Positions 26,205 to 35,299 of a stretch of DNA of 64,000 nucleotides are shown one piece after another. A program made the translations under genes and the position numbers. This stretch comes from Vibrio atlanticus. GTDB taxonomy: Bacteria; Pseudomonadota; Gammaproteobacteria; Enterobacterales; Vibrionaceae. The notes under the pieces were generated by a model. That model was not told where the DNA came from, searched no databases, and saw only the letters and a program-made list of their open reading frames with translations. The DNA is taken from contig NZ_AP025461.1 of assembly GCF_024347315.1 (NCBI RefSeq), positions 372,001 through 436,000 of the forward strand, read 5' to 3'. Position 1 is the stretch's first letter. Every line of letters starts with the position of its first letter.

Positions 26205-27728
26205 TTACTCGTTGTCATCGTCATCGTGCAGCTCAGACCAAACCTGTGCACACTTGATAGCACGTTTCCAACCTTTGTAACGGCGGTTACGCTTCTCTTC
26301 GTCGTGGTGCGGCATGAATGTGCGGTCAAGAACGGCTTTGTCTTGAAGCTCATCAATGCTGTCCCAGAAACCAACCGCTAGGCCGGCAAGGTAAGCGGCG
26401 CCCAGAGCGGTTACTTCCGTTACTTCAGGGCGGTGAACTTCAGTATCCAGCACGTCTGATTGGAATTGCATTAGGAAGTTATTCGCTACTGCGCCGCCAT
26501 CAACACGTAGTTTCGCTAGCTTGATGCCAGAGTCAGCTTGCATTGCGTCAAGTACGTCACGCGTTTGGTAAGCAATACCTTCCAACGTTGCACGGATGAT
26601 GTGGTTAGAGTTAACACCACGAGTCAGGCCAACAATCGTACCGCGAGCGTAAGCATCCCAGTATGGTGCGCCTAAACCAGTAAACGCAGGGACTACGTAA
26701 ACGCCGTTTGAAGAATCTACTTTTGTTGCGAAGTACTCAGAGTCTTCTGCGCCAGCCAGTAGCTTCATTTCATCACGTAGCCATTGGATTGATGCGCCGC
26801 CCATGAATACTGCACCTTCAAGTGCGTATGCAGGCTCACCTTTAGGACCACATGCTAGCGTTGTTAGTAGGCCGTTCTTTGATGTTACTTTCTCTTGGCC
26901 TGTGTTCATTAGAAGGAAACAACCTGTGCCGTAAGTGTTCTTAGCTTGGCCTGCTTCTACACACATTTGACCGTAAAGTGCAGCTTGTTGGTCACCCGCA
27001 ATACCCGCGATTGGGATACGAGTACCGCCTTTACCACCAAGGTTCGTTTGACCGTAAACCTCAGAAGAGCGCTTCACTTCAGGCATCATGATTGCTGGAA
27101 TGCCCATTTCATCAAGTAGCTTCTGATCCCAGCATAGGTCGTTGATGTTGAACAACATAGTACGTGACGCGTTGGTGTAATCCGTAACGTGTACACGTCC
27201 TTGAGTCATTTTCCAAACCAACCAAGTATCAACGGTACCGAATAATAGTTTGCCAGCTTCAGCGTCTTCGCGAGCGCCTTCAACGTTGTCTAGAATCCAT
27301 TTTACTTTTGTACCTGAGAAATACGGGTCAAGGACTAAGCCTGTATTGTCACGTACGTAGTCTTCTAGGCCACGCGCTTTTAGGTCTTCACAGATGTCTG
27401 CAGTACGGCGACACTGCCATACGATTGCGTTATAAACAGGCTTGCCTGTCTCTTTGTTCCAAACAATGGTGGTTTCACGTTGGTTCGTGATACCAATGCC
27501 CGCTAGCTCATCGCTGCGGATGCCTGCTTTAGCAAGAGCTTCAACCAATGTAGAGCTTTGAGTCGCCCAGATTTCCATTGGATCATGCTCAACCCAACCC
27601 GCTTTCGGGTAAATCTGAGTGAATTCTCGTTGAGAAGAACTAACGATGTTTGCATCGTGATCGAGGATTACAGCGCGAGAACTTGTGGTGCCTTGGTCTA
27701 GGGCAACAATGTATTTTTGCTCGGTCAT
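26205..27728 (-). CDS. glpK: Glycerol kinase GlpK
   Basis: A 507-residue FGGY-family kinase converting glycerol and ATP to glycerol 3-phosphate. Signatures: [18 protein letters not shown] at the N-terminus, [31 protein letters not shown] core (here [16 protein letters not shown]), and [14 protein letters not shown]. The C-terminus is acidic (DDDDNE). It follows glpF by 59 bases and both are probably transcribed together; a TTTCGTTATTTATATT stretch in the gap resembles other glp leader elements. Length is the same as or close to E. coli GlpK. Confidence 0.95.
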   Translation of the reverse strand: MTEQKYIVALDQGTTSSRAVILDHDANIVSSSQREFTQIYPKAGWVEHDPMEIWATQSSTLVEALAKAGIRSDELAGIGITNQRETTIVWNKETGKPVYNAIVWQCRRTADICEDLKARGLEDYVRDNTGLVLDPYFSGTKVKWILDNVEGAREDAEAGKLLFGTVDTWLVWKMTQGRVHVTDYTNASRTMLFNINDLCWDQKLLDEMGIPAIMMPEVKRSSEVYGQTNLGGKGGTRIPIAGIAGDQQAALYGQMCVEAGQAKNTYGTGCFLLMNTGQEKVTSKNGLLTTLACGPKGEPAYALEGAVFMGGASIQWLRDEMKLLAGAEDSEYFATKVDSSNGVYVVPAFTGLGAPYWDAYARGTIVGLTRGVNSNHIIRATLEGIAYQTRDVLDAMQADSGIKLAKLRVDGGAVANNFLMQFQSDVLDTEVHRPEVTEVTALGAAYLAGLAVGFWDSIDELQDKAVLDRTFMPHHDEEKRNRRYKGWKRAIKCAQVWSELHDDDDNE

Positions 27729-27787
27729 GGTAAGAATCCTTTTTCTTTCGTTATTTATATTTTAGTAAATGTAAGGTCGCTTAGGGA

Positions 27788-28642
27788 TTAAGCTTGAGCT
27801 TGTTCAGCTTCTTCTTCTGTTTCACATTGGTTTGGAATTGTGCAGCCTTGGCCTTCTACTGGTAGGTAAGCACCGATAACACGTGGGTACAACCAACCAC
27901 CAAAACACGCACCAGCAATTGGAGCAAGAATTGGAACGATGAAGTAAGGAATATCACGAGCACCGCTTAGTGCGAAATCCCAACCTGCAAAGTAAGCGAA
28001 CAGTTTTGGTCCGAAGTCACGAGCAGGGTTCATTGCAAAGCCCGTCAGTGGACCTAAAGAACCACCGATAACCGCGATAAGAATACCGATCAGTAGAGGG
28101 TTCATTGCACCGCGAGATGCGCCGTTGTTCTCATCACCTAACGCTAAAATGGCAAACATCAACACTGCAGTAATCACGAATTCCACAGCAAAAGCGCCGA
28201 AGAAAGAAAGTGAAGCATGTGGGTAAGTCGAGAAGATACCAGCAGTTGATAGTGCGTCTTGGCTGCTACGAACAAAGTTATGTGCGATTTCGTAGTCAGT
28301 AAATAGGTTGCTGTACAGGCTGTAAACCAATGCTGCAGAGCAGAAAGCGCCAAGCAGTTGCGAAATGATGTAAGGCACCACTTTCGCTTTATCAAAGCCA
28401 TGGAACATGGCCAGTGCAATCGTTACGGCTGGGTTGATGTGTGCGCCTGAAACGCCGGCAGTACAGTAAATTGCAATCGCAACACCGAAGCCCCAGATGA
28501 TGCTGATTTCCCATTGTCCGAATGTCGCACCAGTTAATACCAGAGCGGCCACACAGCCAACGCCAAAGAATATGAGTAATCCTGTACCGATAAATTCAGC
28601 CAAGCATTGCCCAAATAAAGAAGGGTGTTTGTTTGTTGTCAT
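27788..28642 (-). CDS. glpF: Glycerol uptake facilitator GlpF (aquaglyceroporin)
   Basis: A 284-residue MIP channel with six membrane helices and the two half-helix motifs: SGAHINPAVTIA and GFAMNPARDFGPKL. The Arg after the second NPA and the Asp in NPARD are diagnostic of glycerol-conducting members. The C-terminal cytoplasmic tail is acidic and contains two Cys. It is the first gene of the glpF-glpK unit and lets glycerol diffuse in for trapping by GlpK. Confidence 0.95.
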   Translation of the reverse strand: MTTNKHPSLFGQCLAEFIGTGLLIFFGVGCVAALVLTGATFGQWEISIIWGFGVAIAIYCTAGVSGAHINPAVTIALAMFHGFDKAKVVPYIISQLLGAFCSAALVYSLYSNLFTDYEIAHNFVRSSQDALSTAGIFSTYPHASLSFFGAFAVEFVITAVLMFAILALGDENNGASRGAMNPLLIGILIAVIGGSLGPLTGFAMNPARDFGPKLFAYFAGWDFALSGARDIPYFIVPILAPIAGACFGGWLYPRVIGAYLPVEGQGCTIPNQCETEEEAEQAQA

Positions 28643-28698
28643 GTTCGAGTCCTTTTTAGTTTTGCTTATCTAGCACGTGTATTGTGCATATATTTGCG

Positions 28699-28829
28699 AA
28701 CTCGAAAATAAACGAACATCAAAAGTGAGCGTTTGAGCATAAAATTGTTAATTAAAGTCACTTGAAATGTTAATCCGAACACTTTTGCTCGAAAAAGATG
28801 CTCGCATGAACGTCATTGCTCGAATTGAT
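28699..28829. promoter_or_regulatory. glpF leader with repeated GCTCGAA elements (candidate GlpR operators)
   Basis: The 448-bp gap 28643-29090 holds the glpF promoter region. Elements seen: CTCGAAAATAAAC at 28701, GCTCGAAAAAGAT at 28787-28799, and GCTCGAATTGAT at 28818-28829, the last identical to a site before glpR. Nothing else gene-like was found except a 16-codon reading frame at 28892-28945. Operator role is inferred from recurrence in glp leaders. Confidence 0.45.
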
Positions 28830-29014
28830 AGGTTGCGAAGCCGCTCAAACTACCTATATGTAAATGAATGCGCAACTGGTACGAGGAGTTTATGTTTGGA
28901 TTTGTGATGCTACTTCGTGAGTGGAGGATTATTAGACTTAATTAGGGAGGGCTGTGTGATGTTTTTGCTATGTAACAAGGGCGTTAACAAATGAGCTTAT
29001 ATGCATAAATGAAT

Positions 29015-29047
29015 AAACTGCCAACTATGTTGTAGTTTGGCAGTTTT
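29015..29047. terminator. Terminator-like hairpin downstream of the PACE transporter gene
   Basis: AAACTGCCAA (29015-29024) with TTGGCAGTTT (29037-29046), 12-base loop; short T-rich tails on both sides. It is 44 bases beyond the minus-strand stop at 29091. Confidence 0.6.
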
Positions 29048-29090
29048 AATTTGGGTGTATGTTCTTGTTATACGATACGAACTTACCGCT

Positions 29091-29522
29091 CTAAACCAGA
29101 GCTGCCACTTTTCCTTTCGCAACCAATTGATCTCGAACCGAGTCATACGCCCAGTTGAACGCAATCGCGTAAAGTACGAAGAAGATAACTAGGCCGATGT
29201 CCATGATCAGTACGGTTAGGAAGTCGAGTTGTAGAACCCACATCAAGACAGGTAGAGTCACTGTCATTAAGCCAAGCTCAAAACCTAATCCGTGCAGGAT
29301 ACGTGTTTTCGTGGTTCTTTTGCTTCGGTCTGTTCCGTAAATTTTGTCGTAGCCATAGTTGTAAACGTAGTTCCAAGCCATCGCTATCAATGATATTGCA
29401 AGCGCTAAGCCTGCCATTTCACCTGCGCCGTTTCCTGTAATATAGGTTGCAAGCCCTGCCATCAAAACCAAAGCAACCAATTCAAATAGCACCATGTGCA
29501 ACATGCGTTCTTTATGTGACAT
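29091..29522 (-). CDS. PACE-family multidrug/biocide efflux transporter
   Basis: A 143-residue membrane protein of four helices made of two tandem bacterial transmembrane pair (BTP) repeats: RMLHMVLFELVAL with NYVYNYGYDKIYG in the first, and RILHGLGFELGLM with FNWAYDSVRD in the second. This is the pattern of AceI-type PACE proteins, which export chlorhexidine and other cationic compounds, or short polyamines. It is divergent from a LysR gene, as the aceI/aceR pair is in Acinetobacter. Confidence 0.85.
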   Translation of the reverse strand: MSHKERMLHMVLFELVALVLMAGLATYITGNGAGEMAGLALAISLIAMAWNYVYNYGYDKIYGTDRSKRTTKTRILHGLGFELGLMTVTLPVLMWVLQLDFLTVLIMDIGLVIFFVLYAIAFNWAYDSVRDQLVAKGKVAALV

Positions 29523-29652
29523 TTTTCTAACTCTCTTTACGATTAAATAGCCGCCGATGGGCTAATGACTTGGCTAGATAATATCTACTTAAGTGATAAT
29601 ATAAAGATAGTTAGTATCACATATAATGATAGAAAGTTTTGGGAGAAACCGA

Positions 29653-30540
29653 ATGTACAACATTGAACAACTGAAAATGTTTGTGTATGCCGTTGAATTA
29701 GGGTCATTTTCTGCCAGTGCTCGTCATTTGGGTAAGGTGCAGTCAGCGGTAAGCCAAGGCATCAGTAATCTTGAAATAGATTTTAATGTTGAGCTTTTTG
29801 ATCGTTCGACTCGAAAGCCTTCACTAACCAAAGCGGGCGAGCAGTTATTTAAACAGGTGAAAGCGATCGTACTTCAGGTTGAAGATCTGAATGTGACGGT
29901 TAACGCGATGGGTAGCGGCGAAGAGGGGCTCATCAAAATTGCATTAGATGATTCATTACTGGTTCCGAACTTATCTAAGATCCTTAGTCAGTTCAGTTAT
30001 CAATTCCCGGCGACTGAAGTTGAACTGGTTGCGTGTACCACAACAGAGGTCAATCCGTTAATTATCGAAGAGAGAGCCGACATTGGATTGATGTTTACCA
30101 ACTTGGCTTTTGATGTCGGTTCTGAGCCATGCTTTATCGGTCACTTACCGTTTATTGCTGTGTGTCATCCAAGTCATGCGCTCGCAAAAACAGGTGTGGC
30201 GAAACTCACTGACTTACTCCCGCATCGTCAGTTAATGTTGAGGGGAGACAAAGGCAAGGTGATGGATCAGTTTCCGCTGATTGCCGGAAAGGTATGGTGG
30301 TCAAACAGCTTTATTGTGATCAAAGAGATGGTACTTGGCAGCGATATTGGCTGGGCATACTTACCCAAGCACCTTGTCGAAGAGGAGCTGAATAAGCAGC
30401 GTTTAGTGGAGATTAATGTCTCATTCGATCACAAAACATGGTCGCCGCCCGTTGATCTTGTTCTGTCTAAAATACGCTCTAAAGGCCCTGCGTTACTTTG
30501 GCTTGAACAAGCTTTGAAAGGCTTATTAGACGAAACGTAA
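29653..30540 (+). CDS. LysR-family regulator divergent from PACE transporter
   Basis: A 295-residue regulator. ATG at 29653 follows GGGAG by 8 bases; it gives the usual LysR start MYNIEQLKMFVYAVELGSFSA, then SAVSQGISNLE. The effector domain is intact (MGSGEEGLIKIALDDSLLVP). The divergent 130-bp AT-rich intergenic region with the PACE gene makes it the likely activator of that exporter, as with AceR. A strong terminator follows. Confidence 0.85.
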   Translation: MYNIEQLKMFVYAVELGSFSASARHLGKVQSAVSQGISNLEIDFNVELFDRSTRKPSLTKAGEQLFKQVKAIVLQVEDLNVTVNAMGSGEEGLIKIALDDSLLVPNLSKILSQFSYQFPATEVELVACTTTEVNPLIIEERADIGLMFTNLAFDVGSEPCFIGHLPFIAVCHPSHALAKTGVAKLTDLLPHRQLMLRGDKGKVMDQFPLIAGKVWWSNSFIVIKEMVLGSDIGWAYLPKHLVEEELNKQRLVEINVSFDHKTWSPPVDLVLSKIRSKGPALLWLEQALKGLLDET

Positions 30541-30578
30541 ACTGGACGAGACTTAAATTGGATCAAACTGAATAAAGA

Positions 30579-30608
30579 AAAGGCTCACCGTTTAACGTGT
30601 GAGCCTTT
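30579..30608. terminator. Bidirectional intrinsic terminator
   Basis: AAAGGCTCAC with GTGAGCCTTT, 10-bp stem and 10-base loop, between the convergent LysR and acr3 genes. Confidence 0.8.
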
Positions 30609-30648
30609 CTGTTTGACGTGATGCTGCTTTTTATCAGCTCTAGATGTA

Positions 30649-30677
30649 GACGCTAGACGCTAGACGCTAGACGCTAG
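30649..30677. repeat. Heptanucleotide tandem repeat (GACGCTA) overlapping the acr3 stop codon
   Basis: Four exact GACGCTA units plus one base. Read on the minus strand, the repeat supplies the last codons (Ser-Val) and the TAG stop of acr3. Copy-number change would not alter the protein because the stop lies in the first unit read. Confidence 0.85.
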
Positions 30678-31722
30678 GTTTAACCGTCTGACCGTTGTAG
30701 TACTTGTCTTTCATCTTAAGCGCCACGTTCACTAGGTAAATCAACACAGGTACTTCAATCAGTGGACCGATAACACCTGCAAACGCTTGGTCTGAGTTGA
30801 TACCGAATACTGAGATTGCCACTGCGATTGCTAGCTCGAAGTTGTTACCCGTCGCTGTGAATGCAATTGATGCGTTCTTGTCGTATTCAATACCCATCTT
30901 CTTACCAATGAAGAAGCTTATGAAGAACATTGCTGTGAAGTAGATAGTCAGTGGAACCGCAATCAACAATACGTCCATTGGCAGCTCAACAATCATCTCG
31001 CCTTTTAGGCTGAACATCAGAACGATAGTGGCCAGTAGTGCAATCAGTGTGATTGGAGAGATGCGTGGAATAAACACATCGTTGTACCACTGCTCGCCTT
31101 TCATCGACACAAGGATCTTACGGCTCAAGAAGCCCGCTAGGAATGGGATACCTAGGTAGATAAGTACACTGTGTGCAATATCGATCATCGAGATATCAAC
31201 CAACATGCCTTCGTAACCAAATACTGGCGGAAGAACGCTGATGAACAACCACGCCATAAAGCTGTAGCTCACCACTTGGAACGCACTGTTTAGAGCAACT
31301 AATGCCGCACCGTATTCTTTGTTACCGCCGCCGATGTCGTTCCAAACCAGCACCATCGCCACACAACGAGCTAGACCAATCAGAATCACGCCGACCATGT
31401 AACCTGGGTGGTCACCCAAGAAAGTCAGTGCCAACACAAACATCAGAATTGGGCCAACAAGCCAGTTCATGATCAAAGATAGTTTGATGGCTTTCTTATC
31501 TTTGACCACAGTGCCTAATAGGTTGTAGTTAACCTTAGCCAGAGGCGGGTACATCATTAAGATAAGGCCAATTGCCAGTGGAATGTTGGTTGTGCCAACA
31601 GACATTGATTCGTTCCACTGTTCGATTTGTGGGAACAAGGTGCCAAGCAGTACACCAATGCCCATGGCGATGAAGATCCACAGCGTTAAGTAGCGATCGA
31701 GAAAACCTAATTTTGGTTTCAT
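30667..31722 (-). CDS. acr3: Acr3-family arsenite efflux transporter
   Basis: A 351-residue membrane protein with about ten helices. It begins [20 protein letters not shown] and has the family's [26 protein letters not shown] with the essential Cys (residue 120), and [14 protein letters not shown]. It exports arsenite using the membrane potential. arsR lies upstream, separated by a hairpin terminator (31784-31817), so its expression may depend partly on read-through. The C-terminus ends inside a tandem repeat. No arsC or arsH was seen nearby. Confidence 0.9.
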   Translation of the reverse strand: MKPKLGFLDRYLTLWIFIAMGIGVLLGTLFPQIEQWNESMSVGTTNIPLAIGLILMMYPPLAKVNYNLLGTVVKDKKAIKLSLIMNWLVGPILMFVLALTFLGDHPGYMVGVILIGLARCVAMVLVWNDIGGGNKEYGAALVALNSAFQVVSYSFMAWLFISVLPPVFGYEGMLVDISMIDIAHSVLIYLGIPFLAGFLSRKILVSMKGEQWYNDVFIPRISPITLIALLATIVLMFSLKGEMIVELPMDVLLIAVPLTIYFTAMFFISFFIGKKMGIEYDKNASIAFTATGNNFELAIAVAISVFGINSDQAFAGVIGPLIEVPVLIYLVNVALKMKDKYYNGQTVKPSV

Positions 31723-31783
31723 TATATTGTCTCTTTGGTTGTTATCGTTAATCGTCGAAAAGCGATATTTAAAGGCAAAAAAT

Positions 31784-31817
31784 ACGCTTAGTTTATTGTG
31801 TTCGACAAACTAAGCGT
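31784..31817 (-). terminator. Intrinsic terminator between arsR and acr3
   Basis: An 11-bp stem ACGCTTAGTTT/AAACTAAGCGT with a 12-base loop; on the minus strand it ends in TATTTTTT. It lies 8 bases after the arsR stop codon and 62 bases before acr3. Confidence 0.8.
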
Positions 31818-31824
31818 GGTTAAT

Positions 31825-32166
31825 CTATTTTAAAATGGTGTCGATAAGCGATTCAAATTGCTGAATATTATCTCGGTTAATACGGTAGCACATCTTCGGT
31901 GGTATCGATTCAGCAGTGATGAAACCAGAGGTTTTCAAGATTCTTAGGTGCTCTGATACGGTTGATTGTGCCAAACCTAATTCGCTAACTAAATCACTGT
32001 TCAAGCAGCCGCCCGATTTTTCTAACGTTGAAAGGATACTCAATATACGAACTCTTGCCGGGTGAGCGAGCGCTTTGGCCAGAGCTGCCATTTGCGTTTC
32101 AGCTTCGGTATCACCATGTCCGATTGGTAGAGCACAGCCACCAGTTGTAGAGCAAGTTTCGTTCAT
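31825..32166 (-). CDS. arsR: ArsR-family metalloregulator
   Basis: A 113-residue winged-helix repressor: ALAHPARVRILSIL, then GLAQSTVSEHLRILKTSGFI. Cysteines stand at residues 5, 11, 54 and 93. The usual E. coli-type CVCDLC site in the recognition helix is absent, so As(III) is probably sensed through another Cys set, perhaps the N-terminal pair with Cys54, which is inference. It heads the arsR-acr3 unit and should derepress it on arsenite binding. Confidence 0.85.
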   Translation of the reverse strand: MNETCSTTGGCALPIGHGDTEAETQMAALAKALAHPARVRILSILSTLEKSGGCLNSDLVSELGLAQSTVSEHLRILKTSGFITAESIPPKMCYRINRDNIQQFESLIDTILK

Positions 32167-32300
32167 ATTGATGTTTCGCTTTCCATAATCGTTAAATGAC
32201 GATTAATAGTAAGCCCATTTTATATAAGGGTCAATGTGATCTTTCAATTTGCTTCTAAATTGGATGTCAAAATCCATATTTATCATTGAAATTCAATAGA

Positions 32301-32825
32301 CTAAGACTTGGATGAACCAAACCAGTATAACGGCCACTTTTGTTGTGAATCGCTGTTATTCAATAGCGTACTGATACCAACCAAAGCGATGCTGCCTACT
32401 AATACGGGAGTGAATAAGAACGTCCAATCCACATGTGCGGTACCTGCCAAAGCTATCACAATCGGATTGGCGCCAGCGGGTGGGTGAACCGCTCGAAAGT
32501 ATTGCATTAGCATGATGGATGAGCCGACAGCGATTGCCATGGCCAAATAAGAATCCCCAAAGCCATATAACACGACTAAACCCACTGCAGCCGAAATAAA
32601 GTGACCCGCGATGACGTTTCTAGGTTGAGCTAACGGCGATGTAGGCACCGCGAACAGTAGTACGCACGTCGCACCAAATGGAGCCATTAACCACGAGAAG
32701 CCAGAGCTTTCTGCTAATAGGCACAAGGTTAAGATGCCCAGCGTACCGCCAATAAAACCTTTAATCAGTTGGCTTATGCTTGCTTTCGGAGGAAGAGCTC
32801 CACCACCAGATAGTTTACCGATCAT
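32301..32825 (-). CDS. HPP-family integral membrane protein
   Basis: A 174-residue protein with about four to five membrane helices. It contains the motif that names the family, RAVHPPAGANPI, and GATCVLLFAVPTSPLAQPRNV upstream of it. HPP proteins have been linked to nitrite transport in cyanobacteria and plants; bacterial members are mostly uncharacterised. ATG at 32825 is best spaced from AAGAGGA; 32831 is the alternative. A TetR gene is divergent, with a striking double palindrome between them, so the two form a regulated pair. Confidence 0.85.
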   Translation of the reverse strand: MIGKLSGGGALPPKASISQLIKGFIGGTLGILTLCLLAESSGFSWLMAPFGATCVLLFAVPTSPLAQPRNVIAGHFISAAVGLVVLYGFGDSYLAMAIAVGSSIMLMQYFRAVHPPAGANPIVIALAGTAHVDWTFLFTPVLVGSIALVGISTLLNNSDSQQKWPLYWFGSSKS

Positions 32826-32857
32826 AATCATTTCCTCTTGTTATCTCTTTTTATTGC

Positions 32858-32908
32858 AAGTGTACAGATCTGTACTGTTTGATTTGAATGATACAGATCT
32901 GTACACTT
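32858..32908. promoter_or_regulatory. Double palindromic operator in the HPP/TetR divergon
   Basis: Two copies of the perfect 12-bp palindrome TACAGATCTGTA (32863-32874 and 32892-32903, centres 29 bp apart) lie inside a larger perfect inverted repeat with 17-bp arms, AAGTGTACAGATCTGTA (32858-32874) and its complement (32892-32908). A further TTGCAA copy flanks each side. This is very likely the TetR binding region covering both promoters. Confidence 0.8.
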
Positions 32909-32963
32909 CTTGCAACGAGAAATTGAGCTCTACGATTTCAGAGCGATTTGAGGTTGATGAACG

Positions 32964-33560
32964 ATGAGTAAAAAAGATTTGATTCTGGATGTAGCGGAGT
33001 CGCTATTTAATCAGTTTGGTTATACCGCTGTTGGGGTGGATATGATCCGAGACGAAGCGGCGGTTTCTAAGACATCCATGTATCGTCACTTTGGATCGAA
33101 AACCAAGCTGATTGAAGCGGTGTTAGAAAGGCGTCATCAGCGTTTCGAGTCGAGTTTAGAGGCGGAACTGTCATCAACCTCAGGATTGCAAAACCAATTG
33201 GATGCGCTGTTAGATTGGCATCTTGCGTGGTTTGAACAACCCGACTTCAAAGGCTGCATGTTCATGCACGCCTTGGCGGAATTCAAAGAGTCCGAAGATG
33301 ACATTGCGATGCTCTCGCGACAGCACAAGGCTTGGCTCAAGAGTACTATTTACAAAGTAGTCAGTGGTGGCGAAGAGGTAGACGTTGCAACATTAGAATT
33401 ACGCAGCGAATCAGTCATGACCTTCATTGAAGGGCTTATCGTGAGAAGTGAGTTTGGTGAGTTAGACGCGAGCTTAGATTCAAACTCAGATTTAGGCGCT
33501 GACTCAAAGAAAAAAGCCTACCGAAAAGCATTGCATTCACTGGCTACTCTAGCGATATAA
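32964..33560 (+). CDS. TetR-family transcriptional regulator
   Basis: A 198-residue regulator: LILDVAESLFNQFGYTAVGVDMIRDEAAVSKTSMYRHFGSK gives a complete TetR helix-turn-helix (motif split here only by description). The C-terminal half is helical and carries a typical WHLAWFEQPDFKGCMF segment seen in AcrR/TetR_C relatives. It is divergent from the HPP gene and probably binds the double palindrome between them. Ligand unknown. Confidence 0.85.
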   Translation: MSKKDLILDVAESLFNQFGYTAVGVDMIRDEAAVSKTSMYRHFGSKTKLIEAVLERRHQRFESSLEAELSSTSGLQNQLDALLDWHLAWFEQPDFKGCMFMHALAEFKESEDDIAMLSRQHKAWLKSTIYKVVSGGEEVDVATLELRSESVMTFIEGLIVRSEFGELDASLDSNSDLGADSKKKAYRKALHSLATLAI

Positions 33561-33638
33561 TCGAAGGCAGAACCGTTACACAAGATAACGAAAAATCATA
33601 ATTTACACTTTAATTTTTACTTATAGGTAAGCCCTGAA

Positions 33639-34436
33639 ATGCCACAACAGAACATCAAATTTATCGCTGCTGATATGGACGGCACTCTGCTTAATGAACA
33701 CGGAAAATTAGACCCGGAATTTTTCAATCTTTATGAGCGCTTAGAAGCTCAAGACATTATTTTTGCTGCGGCATCGGGGCGTCAGTACTACAGCCTGATG
33801 GAAACCTTTGCTCCACTTAAAGATCGCATGATGTTTGTTGCTGAAAATGGAACATTGGTGATGCATAAAGGCCAAGAGCTTTACAGCTGCTTACTTGATA
33901 CTGATGCCATCAAAGAGATCATTAAAAAAGCTCGCGCGATTGAAGGTGCTCATGTGGTGCTATGTGGTAAGAAGTCTGCATACATCGAAACCAAAGATGA
34001 GCGTGCTCTAGCGGAGATCTCTAAGTACTACCATCGCCGTGAGAAAGTAGAAGATTTACTGGCGGTAGAAGACGATTTCATCAAGGTGGCTATCTGTCAC
34101 TTCGACGGTTCACAAGAGAAAGTGAACCCAACTATTGATGCCAAGTTTGGTGAGAACTACCAAGTGGTTGTCAGTGCGAAAATTTGGTTGGATGTGATGA
34201 ACGCTGAAGCGTCAAAAGGTGCGGCGATTAAACATCTACAAAACACATTAGGTTTCACTTACGAGCAGACCATGAGTTTTGGTGATTATCTAAATGACTT
34301 GGAAATGCTTAAAGAGAGCTACCACTCTTACGCTATGGAAAATGCACATCCAAAGCTGAAAGAGATCGCTCGTTTTGGCGCGCCAAGTAACGTTGATGCG
34401 GGTGTGTTCCAAGTACTTGAGAAGCTGCTAGCGTAA
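33639..34436 (+). CDS. Cof-type HAD-IIB phosphatase, YbiV-like
   Basis: A 265-residue cytoplasmic phosphatase. HAD motifs: AADMDGTLLNE, AAASGRQYYSL, and SFGDYLNDLEML with the C2B cap between. VAENGTLVMHKGQELY closely matches E. coli YbiV/SupH, a broad sugar-phosphate phosphatase. Monocistronic; terminator at 34469. Substrate specificity is known to be broad in this family. Confidence 0.85.
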   Translation: MPQQNIKFIAADMDGTLLNEHGKLDPEFFNLYERLEAQDIIFAAASGRQYYSLMETFAPLKDRMMFVAENGTLVMHKGQELYSCLLDTDAIKEIIKKARAIEGAHVVLCGKKSAYIETKDERALAEISKYYHRREKVEDLLAVEDDFIKVAICHFDGSQEKVNPTIDAKFGENYQVVVSAKIWLDVMNAEASKGAAIKHLQNTLGFTYEQTMSFGDYLNDLEMLKESYHSYAMENAHPKLKEIARFGAPSNVDAGVFQVLEKLLA

Positions 34437-34468
34437 CGCGGTTAAGCTCCAACAGATTTTTATTAAAG

Positions 34469-34497
34469 CCAGCTCGGTAATAGGAGTTGGTTTTTTT
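34469..34497 (+). terminator. Intrinsic terminator after the YbiV-like gene
   Basis: CCAGCTC and GAGTTGG (7-bp stem with one G-U), followed by seven T. Confidence 0.75.
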
Positions 34498-34617
34498 GTA
34501 GGCTACAGATCCAGTTAGTTAAATTTGAACGATTGTTCAGGTTGTTGTAGTCTGAAGATAAATTGGATGCCTGCTTATACAGCAGATATGCCTTATCAAT
34601 GATCATTTGGAATGACG

Positions 34618-35265
34618 ATGAGCAAGAAACTTCAACTCGATATTATTTCTGACGTGATGTGCCCTTGGTGCGTGGTCGGCTACAAAAACCTAGAGCAAGC
34701 CGTTTCAGAGCTTGGCTTAGAACAACAGATTGAATTTGAATGGCAGCCGTTTGAGCTTAACCCTGATATGCCGGAAGAGGGCGAAAACCTGCGTGATCAT
34801 ATCATGAGAAAATACGGTTCTAGCGCAGAAGAGAGTCAACGTTCACGTGAACAGCTTGCGGCTCGTGGCAAAGCGGTTGGTTTCGATTTTAACTTCTATG
34901 ACAACATGAGAATGGTGAATTCACGCCACCTGCATGTGCTACTGGATTTTGCACTAGCGCACGGTAAACAGACTGAGTTAAAGCTACGCTTCTTTGCTGC
35001 TCACTTCACAGAGCAAAAAGATCTGTCTGATCTTGAGGTCATCGCGCAAGAACTTGAAGCGGTTGGGCTAGATTCAACGAAGGCACTGAAGCGCCTAAAG
35101 AACACCGACAACTTGAAGCAAATTGAAGCGCAAGAGTTTGAATGGCAACGCATGGGGATCTCAGCTGTTCCTACTGTGGTGTTCAATCGTAAGAGTGCAG
35201 TCACTGGTGCGCAGACGGTCGAAACGTACAAGCAAATTCTTCAAGAACTTATTGCTGAATCATAA
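34618..35265 (+). CDS. DsbA-family oxidoreductase, FrnE-like
   Basis: A 215-residue cytoplasmic thioredoxin-fold protein without signal peptide. The CPWC active site is at residues 15-18 in SDVMCPWCVVGY, and AVPTVVFNRK near the C-terminus gives the cis-Pro loop. The family includes FrnE of Streptomyces and Deinococcus and 2-hydroxychromene-2-carboxylate isomerases. It probably acts as a disulfide oxidoreductase or isomerase in the cytoplasm. ATG at 34618 is preferred over 34612 by spacing from GGA. A YcaQ-like gene follows 34 bases downstream and may be cotranscribed. Confidence 0.85.
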   Translation: MSKKLQLDIISDVMCPWCVVGYKNLEQAVSELGLEQQIEFEWQPFELNPDMPEEGENLRDHIMRKYGSSAEESQRSREQLAARGKAVGFDFNFYDNMRMVNSRHLHVLLDFALAHGKQTELKLRFFAAHFTEQKDLSDLEVIAQELEAVGLDSTKALKRLKNTDNLKQIEAQEFEWQRMGISAVPTVVFNRKSAVTGAQTVETYKQILQELIAES

Positions 35266-35299
35266 GCCGATTATTGGTATCAATTAGAGTCTGAATTAC

